A stretch of DNA of 10,009 nucleotides, taken from positions 1 through 10,009 of the forward strand of contig JACPSX010000225.1 in NCBI GenBank assembly GCA_016193065.1, read 5' to 3'. The position numbers and the translations under genes are program-made. Positions 6,361 through 10,009 of this stretch are shown here, piece after piece (the stretch's first letter is position 1; each line of letters starts with the position of its first letter). The notes under the pieces are model-generated. The model had not been told where the DNA came from. It did not search any database and was given only the letters and a program-made list of their open reading frames with translations. Source of the stretch: Candidatus Tectimicrobiota bacterium (GTDB lineage Bacteria > JACPSX01).

Positions 6361-6987
6361 TTGGCCGAAATCCAGCGCATCTTCAACGAAGGGAGTATGG
6401 TGCTCCTTAAGATTGCGGAGCGCTCCTATAAGGGGATCGTCCAGTCCTTTGATCCTTGGAGACACCTCACCGTACGCCTGACCAAGCTCGATAACAGTTT
6501 AGTCTATAAAGGGGCAGGAGAAAAGATCTCCGTCACCTACATCAATGACGAGGGCGTAGCCTACACCGGGGAAACCTCCCTGATGAAGAAATCCCTGCCT
6601 ACCCTCGTCCTGCACTATCCGGACCACATGGAAGGGAAATCCATCCGCAAGCATGAGCGGATCAAGGTTTCCATCTGGACATCGATCCGGGACGGAAAAC
6701 TGGGTATAAAACCGGAAGAGGCTCCCGTTCTCGGCGATGGGACCCTGGTTAATTTGAGTCCCGGAGGCGCCTGTGTCCTGACCGAAATCAAGGGGTTCAA
6801 CATCGGGCAGGGATTCGTTCTGGGGTTTCAACTGACCGATGGTTTCCCTCAGGTACAGCTTCCTTGCCTGGTCCGCAACAGCCGCCCCGGCCCCTACGAT
6901 TGCGTCTACTACGGGGTGGAATTTATCTCGCTGTCCGAGGATTTTCGCGAAAAACTCGAAGAGTTTCTAAAACACCCCGTTTCCTAA
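6361..6987 (+). CDS. PilZ domain c-di-GMP-binding protein, YcgR-like (flagellar brake type)
   Basis: The 208-residue product starts at TTG 6361. Residues about 5-90 form a beta-rich N-terminal domain (IFNEGSMVLLKIAERSYKGI and following) like the YcgR N-terminal/PilZN domain. The C-terminal PilZ domain (about 95-205) has both cyclic di-GMP contact motifs: RKHER (96-100, RxxxR) and NLSPGG (131-136, [D/N]xSxxG). YYGVEFISLSED (183-194) is a typical PilZ end strand. There is no transmembrane segment, so the protein is cytosolic. YcgR proteins bind cyclic di-GMP and act on the flagellar motor to lower swimming speed. That role here is inferred from domain layout plus the sigma-28-like promoter; no flagellar genes are in the window. 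A longer frame from TTG 6286 would give 233 residues but is unlikely because that codon lies in the promoter. The gene stands alone; the next gene has its own promoter. Confidence 0.85.
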   Translation: MAEIQRIFNEGSMVLLKIAERSYKGIVQSFDPWRHLTVRLTKLDNSLVYKGAGEKISVTYINDEGVAYTGETSLMKKSLPTLVLHYPDHMEGKSIRKHERIKVSIWTSIRDGKLGIKPEEAPVLGDGTLVNLSPGGACVLTEIKGFNIGQGFVLGFQLTDGFPQVQLPCLVRNSRPGPYDCVYYGVEFISLSEDFREKLEEFLKHPVS

Positions 6988-7027
6988 AAACGACCTCAGC
7001 GCTCTTCCCGGAGGTACTGGATGCTCG

Positions 7028-7056
7028 TTGACTTGCTCTCGTATTTCTCCTAAAGT
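7028..7056 (+). promoter_or_regulatory. Sigma-70 promoter for the isomerase/lipid kinase pair
   Basis: TTGACT at 7028-7033 (5 of 6), a 17-nt spacer and TAAAGT at 7051-7056 (4 of 6). Transcription would start near 7063 and give a leader of about 22 nt. The -10 overlaps the left arm of an inverted repeat (7053-7083). Confidence 0.5.
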
Positions 7057-7083
7057 ACCCCCCTAGATGTAATAGGAGTACTT
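7053..7083 (+). repeat. Inverted repeat spanning the -10 box and ribosome site of the isomerase gene
   Basis: AAGTAC (7053-7058) is the exact complement of GTACTT (7078-7083). Inside it CCTA (7062-7065) can pair with TAGG (7073-7076). The right arm contains the AGGAG ribosome site (7074-7078). It could be an operator over the -10 or, in read-through RNA from the PilZ gene, a hairpin that hides the ribosome site. Confidence 0.35.
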
Positions 7084-7084
7084 C

Positions 7085-8380
7085 ATGGCGATCCACCTCT
7101 ACACGGAAAACTGGATCGAACCTCCCGCTTCGAGCCCCACAATCCAGGAACAATTTCGGGAGGCGGAGGCCTATCTGAACAGTCCCCCGGCAATCCAAGA
7201 AAGGATCTCCCGACACCAGGGGGGTGCTCCCATTCCTTCTTTTGCCACCGTCAAAGCGGACCTGGAGACCATTGCCCCTCACATTGAACCGTATTCCCGC
7301 CTCAGGCACATCGTGGTGGTCGGCAACGGAGGATCGATCCGCAACGTGTGGGCCCTTTACCAGGCCATATTGGAGGGGAACACCGCAAAGAAGATCCATG
7401 TGCTGGACAGCACGGAACCCACGGGCCTTCTCGGTCGCCTGCTGGCCGAGGCCAGCGGCCTCTCCCCGGAAAACACCTTGATCATCGCCGTCAGCAAATC
7501 GGGCAATACGGAGAACGTGCTCCTGGAAACGGAGATTCTGCATTCCCGGCGCTATCCGATTCTGGTCGTGACCAGCCAAAGCGACCGGGCCCGGCTCTAC
7601 CAGTTTGCCGTCCAAAGGCGCCTGCCCTGGGTCGCCCATCCGGAGGAGGTCGGGGGCCGCTTCACGGCCGGACAGATCAACTCCTTGCTCCCACTCTCGA
7701 TCCTTGATGGAGGTCTGGAGACTGTATCCCGAATCGTTCAGGGCCTCGAGCAGGCCTACGAGCTTTGCGCGCCCGGAGTTCCGTTGCAAGAAAACCCGGC
7801 CAAGGATCTGGCCCTCAGGCTTTTCCGAGCCGAACTTCTGGGTTTCTGCGACCTCTTCCTCCCCATATATTGCCAAAAGCTCATGGGAATTGGAGAGCTT
7901 ATCGTACAACTCTGCCACGAAACTTTCGGCAAGGACTCCCTGGGGATTTCCGTGGTCATGGCATCGGCTCCGGAATCCCAGCACCATACGAATCAGAGGT
8001 TCTTTGGCGGCCGCCGCAACATGGTTGGCATCAGTCTTCAACTGGCTCACTTCGAGGAGGACTGGAAGCTGAACAACTGGCTCGGGGCCGGGGAATTTTT
8101 AGCGCTGGAACATATGGGGGTCGTGGAGGAGGCAAGGGCGCAGGGACTCCCCTGGGCCGTCCTCACCGTCGATGACCTGGCTGCGGAGGACATCGGAAAG
8201 CTAATCGGCTTCTGGCAGTATACCGCGGTCTATTCAGCCCTCGTCAGAGGGTCGAATCCATTCGACCAGCCGGCCGTGGAGGGGAGCAAGCGGCGCACTT
8301 CCGAACTCATGACGCTCTTATCGGAAGCGACCCCTCTGGATCTGGATCGATACAAGGCCCGGGCTGCCTTTCATCTCTGA
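7085..8380 (+). CDS. pgi: Glucose-6-phosphate isomerase (phosphoglucose isomerase family)
   Basis: The 431-residue product interconverts glucose 6-phosphate and fructose 6-phosphate in glycolysis/gluconeogenesis in the cytosol. ATG 7085 has AGGAG 6 nt upstream. Two SIS-type sugar-phosphate domains are visible. The phosphate loop is GNGGSIRN (80-87, usually GIGGS). SKSGNTEN is at 138-145, GGRFT at 190-194, HETFGKD at 278-284 (probable catalytic Glu279), QHHTNQRFFGG at 299-309 (catalytic His) and NPFDQPAVEGSK at 391-402 (catalytic Lys402). The last matches PGI signature 2 except for Ala in place of Gly. Length is near that of short bacterial PGIs (about 430-450) and well below the 550-residue E. 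coli form. The catalytic residues are present, so I expect activity. The substituted loops leave open specificity for another sugar phosphate. It is the first gene of a pair with the lipid kinase (6 nt gap). Confidence 0.88.
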   Translation: MAIHLYTENWIEPPASSPTIQEQFREAEAYLNSPPAIQERISRHQGGAPIPSFATVKADLETIAPHIEPYSRLRHIVVVGNGGSIRNVWALYQAILEGNTAKKIHVLDSTEPTGLLGRLLAEASGLSPENTLIIAVSKSGNTENVLLETEILHSRRYPILVVTSQSDRARLYQFAVQRRLPWVAHPEEVGGRFTAGQINSLLPLSILDGGLETVSRIVQGLEQAYELCAPGVPLQENPAKDLALRLFRAELLGFCDLFLPIYCQKLMGIGELIVQLCHETFGKDSLGISVVMASAPESQHHTNQRFFGGRRNMVGISLQLAHFEEDWKLNNWLGAGEFLALEHMGVVEEARAQGLPWAVLTVDDLAAEDIGKLIGFWQYTAVYSALVRGSNPFDQPAVEGSKRRTSELMTLLSEATPLDLDRYKARAAFHL

Positions 8381-8386
8381 TCTCCT

Positions 8387-9304
8387 GTGGAACAGATCCG
8401 CTTCGTAATCAACCCCATTGCCGGGACCCGACAAAAAATCTCCGAGATTCGAGGAGCCATTGCCAAAGTTATGGCGGGCAGCGGCTCCTCATACGAGGTT
8501 TTGCTCACCGAGAAAGCCGGAGATGGAGCGCTCTTGGCCGCCGAAGCGGCGTCCCGCCACCACCCCTTGGTGGTTGCGGTAGGAGGGGACGGCACGGTCA
8601 ATGAGGTTGCCTCCTCCCTCGTGGGCACTTCTTCTTGCCTGGGCATCATTCCTTCGGGTTCCGGAAACGGGCTGGCCCGGGAACTTCACATCCCACGGGA
8701 TGCCGAAGCCGCCTGCCGCATTCTCGTGGAGGGTATGACCCTGGCCATCGACGTCGGATTGATTGCCGACCGTTATTTCCTCAGCACGGCCGGAATCGGA
8801 TTTGAGGCCCGGCTCAGCAAAGCCTTCAACGAGAACACGGCAGGATGCAGGGGGTTCTGGCGCTACCTCCTGCTTGGGATCCGGGAATTTTTCCATTATG
8901 AACCTCCTGTCGTCAAAGTCATCATCAATGGGCGTGAGTTCTCTTTCCGCCCCTTTATTCTCACCTTCGCCAACACGCGCCAGTACGGGAATCGTGCCAT
9001 CATTGCCCCAAGCGCCAGGGCAAACGATGGACTCCTGAACGTCTGCATGATTCCGGTCATGAACCCACTGAGGACGGTCTTCCACCTCCCGAAACTCTTC
9101 ACGGGGCAGATCGAGAAGGCCCCCGGAAGCTTTCAGGCAACCGCGCAGAGGGTCAAGGTCATCCGCAACGTAGCAGGAACCGTGCAGGTGGACGGGGAAA
9201 ATTTCGAGGCCGAGGCAGCTCTGACGGTAAGCGTCCTCTCCCGAGCCTTGAAAGTCCGCTGCCCTTCTGAGGACTGCGACATCTTCCAGCCACCGCTCCT
9301 TTGA
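8387..9304 (+). CDS. Diacylglycerol/sphingosine-kinase-family lipid kinase (YegS/BmrU-like)
   Basis: The 305-residue product matches the ATP-dependent lipid kinase family with a DAGK catalytic domain. The N-terminus is IRFVINPIAGT (4-14). The nucleotide-binding GGDGT is at 66-70 within VVAVGGDGTVNE. PSGSGNGLAREL (89-100) is the second glycine loop, closer to the SGSGN version than to GTGND. The C-terminal half has ANTRQYG, ANDGLLNV (212-219) and VQVDGE (266-271). Such enzymes phosphorylate diacylglycerol or related lipids at the inner face of the membrane; the actual lipid is unknown. GTG 8387 comes 6 nt after the isomerase stop and has no visible Shine-Dalgarno sequence, so translation probably relies on reinitiation. 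A functional link with the isomerase is not evident; co-transcription is likely. Confidence 0.88.
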   Translation: MEQIRFVINPIAGTRQKISEIRGAIAKVMAGSGSSYEVLLTEKAGDGALLAAEAASRHHPLVVAVGGDGTVNEVASSLVGTSSCLGIIPSGSGNGLARELHIPRDAEAACRILVEGMTLAIDVGLIADRYFLSTAGIGFEARLSKAFNENTAGCRGFWRYLLLGIREFFHYEPPVVKVIINGREFSFRPFILTFANTRQYGNRAIIAPSARANDGLLNVCMIPVMNPLRTVFHLPKLFTGQIEKAPGSFQATAQRVKVIRNVAGTVQVDGENFEAEAALTVSVLSRALKVRCPSEDCDIFQPPLL

Positions 9305-9367
9305 CGATCTGCAGGGACACTCCTTCCACAGAGCCGGGGAAACAAGGAAGCAGGGAGGCTGCGAGAC

Positions 9368-9396
9368 TTTACAATTGGGGCTTCCCCCCTTATAAT
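9368..9396 (+). promoter_or_regulatory. Near-consensus sigma-70 promoter for the small basic protein
   Basis: TTTACA at 9368-9373 (5 of 6), exactly 17 nt, then TATAAT at 9391-9396 (6 of 6). It is the best sigma-70 match I saw in the window. Transcription would start near 9403, giving a leader of about 60 nt before ATG 9463. Confidence 0.7.
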
Positions 9397-9462
9397 TCGT
9401 CTTCGCCGTCGGCAAATTCAAAGTGTGGAGGGAACAGCAGGCAAATCGAAAAGGAGGAGGCA

Positions 9463-9564
9463 ATGGCCCGGAGCAAGAGTAAGCACCAACGAAAGCGGCA
9501 CACATTCAAGCTGAGAGACAAACGCCGGAAGCAGAGAAAGGCCGCAGCGAAAAAAGCTGCCTAG
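9463..9564 (+). CDS. Very small, highly basic protein (33 aa), possibly ribosome- or nucleic-acid-associated
   Basis: ATG 9463 to TAG 9562-9564 encodes 33 residues. A perfect AAGGAGGAGG ribosome site at 9451-9460 lies just upstream, and a near-consensus promoter lies at 9368-9396. The sequence begins MARSKSKHQRKRH and ends AAAKKAA: 16 of 33 residues are Lys or Arg, 2 are His and only 1 is acidic. There is no hydrophobic segment. Tiny proteins of this make-up are known as ribosomal accessory proteins (for example bTHX and bS22, about 25-33 residues), but I see no specific match to either. A nucleic-acid-binding or ribosome role is inference from composition and expected high expression. The frame continues upstream, but the ribosome site marks this ATG as the start. 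The stop codon lies at the edge of a palindromic element. Confidence 0.72.
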   Translation: MARSKSKHQRKRHTFKLRDKRRKQRKAAAKKAA

Positions 9565-9667
9565 TGCCGTTCCAACTATTCGTACCAAGCTACCCGTCTC
9601 ACACGGTTGCAATTTTTACCGCAAGACATGCGACTCAAATTAGGTGCGTTAAGTTGGAACGGTACTA
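9562..9667. mobile_element. Miniature inverted-repeat element (MITE), IS630/Tc1-like, at a TA target
   Basis: The terminal repeats are GTGCCGTTCCAACT at 9564-9577 and its near-perfect complement AGTTGGAACGGTAC at 9652-9665 (13 of 14 pairs, one mismatch at position 3). TA dinucleotides flank it at 9562-9563 and 9666-9667, with C before and G after, so removal restores CTAG. TA duplication in CTAG is typical of IS630-family insertions. The element itself is 102 bp with a 74-bp interior and no transposase, so it would be mobilised only in trans. It replaces the region directly after the small basic gene; its first G completes that gene's TAG stop. It could alternatively be a conserved structured RNA or bidirectional terminator-like palindrome, though no T run follows. 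Confidence 0.6.
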
Positions 9668-9700
9668 GCCCCCTTGCCCTGCCCCCCCTGGGACGCTCGC

Positions 9701-10009
9701 TTAGCCGCTCGCCGGCTGACGCCTCATCTTTTCCCACAAGGCAACCACTTGCTGGCGATACTCCTGCGTCGAGACTAGAGAGCAAATATAGGAGGCCCAA
9801 GACCAGGTCAGGGAGGTATACCCCCCTTGATCCGCCAGCACGCGCCTGCGCCCGTCGGGCTGGACAGGGAAATCAATCCCCTTTCCGGGAATCATAAAGA
9901 GGCCGATGGTAGCCTCCCCCCGGCGATAGATCAGGAGAGCCGCCTGCCGGCCTGAAATTTCTACCACACGGGCCCCCAGCAGGAGGAATTCATCATTCCC
10001 CTTGAAAGG
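9701..10009 (-). CDS. C-terminal part of a probable anti-sigma factor (partial, 5' end outside window)
   Basis: The frame is open from the window edge (complement of 10009) to TAA at 9703-9701, giving 102 residues. The sequence contains LLLGARVVEISGRQAALLIY, a Gly/Phe-rich GEATIGLFMIPGKG, then GGYTSLTWSWASYICSLVS and a helical end EYRQQVVALWEKMRR. This pattern (GARv..l.gr.aA.L.Y, then GY....W......lVS) is how I recognise the periplasmic C-terminal domain of membrane-spanning zinc-finger (zf-HC2) anti-sigma factors. The N-terminal zinc finger and membrane helix would lie outside the window, so the assignment is family-level recall, not motif proof. A GTG at 9967 is in frame but lies inside the domain, so it is not a plausible start. 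It is convergent with the small basic gene, with the palindromic element between them. Confidence 0.6.
   Translation of the reverse strand, partial: PFKGNDEFLLLGARVVEISGRQAALLIYRRGEATIGLFMIPGKGIDFPVQPDGRRRVLADQGGYTSLTWSWASYICSLVSTQEYRQQVVALWEKMRRQPASG

Noticed and set aside
6923-8050. A 375-codon open frame on the minus strand opposite the isomerase gene.
   Set aside because: No recognisable domain or ribosome site; the plus-strand frame has full family motifs. It is a byproduct of codon bias.
8489-9505. A 338-codon minus-strand open frame opposite the lipid kinase gene and into the small basic gene.
   Set aside because: It lacks recognisable motifs and runs through a strong opposing promoter and a well-supported plus-strand gene.
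9541-9561. GCAGC-GAAAAAA-GCTGC as a terminator hairpin at the end of the small basic gene.
   Set aside because: The stem has only five pairs, lies inside the coding sequence and is not followed by a T run.
1-10009. A defence system, CRISPR array, phage island or biosynthetic cluster.
   Set aside because: All genes fall in metabolic, ribosome-linked, signalling or regulatory families. No spaced direct repeats, integrase, transposase or toxin-antitoxin-like pair is seen.

Overview
This is a roughly 10 kb chromosomal window of moderately high GC from a bacterium. It carries ten protein-coding genes: seven complete reading frames, one complete but apparently frameshifted gene, and a partial gene at each edge. 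I see no tRNA, rRNA, CRISPR array, phage gene or transposase. A PilZ protein behind a good match to a flagellar sigma-28 promoter suggests a motile organism that uses cyclic di-GMP. Strong GGAGG ribosome sites, GTG/TTG starts and this mix of families would fit Nitrospirota, NC10 or Desulfobacterota-type lineages, but I cannot place it from sequence alone.

Left part (1-3596). A cytidylate-kinase-like gene leaves the window on the minus strand. A secreted phosphodiester-glycosidase-domain gene reads away from it on the plus strand, and overlapping promoter candidates lie between them. The glycosidase reading frame is broken near 975-1010: signal peptide and N-terminus are in one frame, the catalytic domain in another. 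Its stop overlaps the start of a Tex-like gene (GTGA overlap). That protein keeps the Tex scaffold but lacks the C-terminal S1 RNA-binding domain.

Middle (3576-6987). A minus-strand pair encodes a divergent YchF-type P-loop NTPase and an RlmD/TrmA-type RNA m5U methyltransferase. Both families act on the ribosome or its RNA. The methyltransferase end overlaps the Tex-like end by 21 bp. A gene-free region of about 360 bp separates the YchF-like gene from a divergent PilZ/YcgR-type gene. It holds an extended -10 element for the minus strand and the sigma-28-like promoter for the plus strand.

Right part (7085-10009). A phosphoglucose isomerase gene and a diacylglycerol/sphingosine-kinase-family lipid kinase gene form a tight pair behind a sigma-70 promoter. 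Then comes an isolated 33-residue, extremely basic protein with a near-consensus sigma-70 promoter and a long Shine-Dalgarno run. A 102-bp palindromic element resembling an IS630/Tc1-type miniature transposon sits exactly at its stop codon, flanked by TA duplications within CTAG. The window ends in the C-terminus of a convergent gene that looks like a zinc-finger anti-sigma factor.

I find no convincing new multi-gene defence or biosynthetic system. The most notable items are the tiny basic gene, the miniature element at its stop codon, the sigma-28-like promoter of the PilZ gene, the S1-less Tex homologue and the frameshifted glycosidase.
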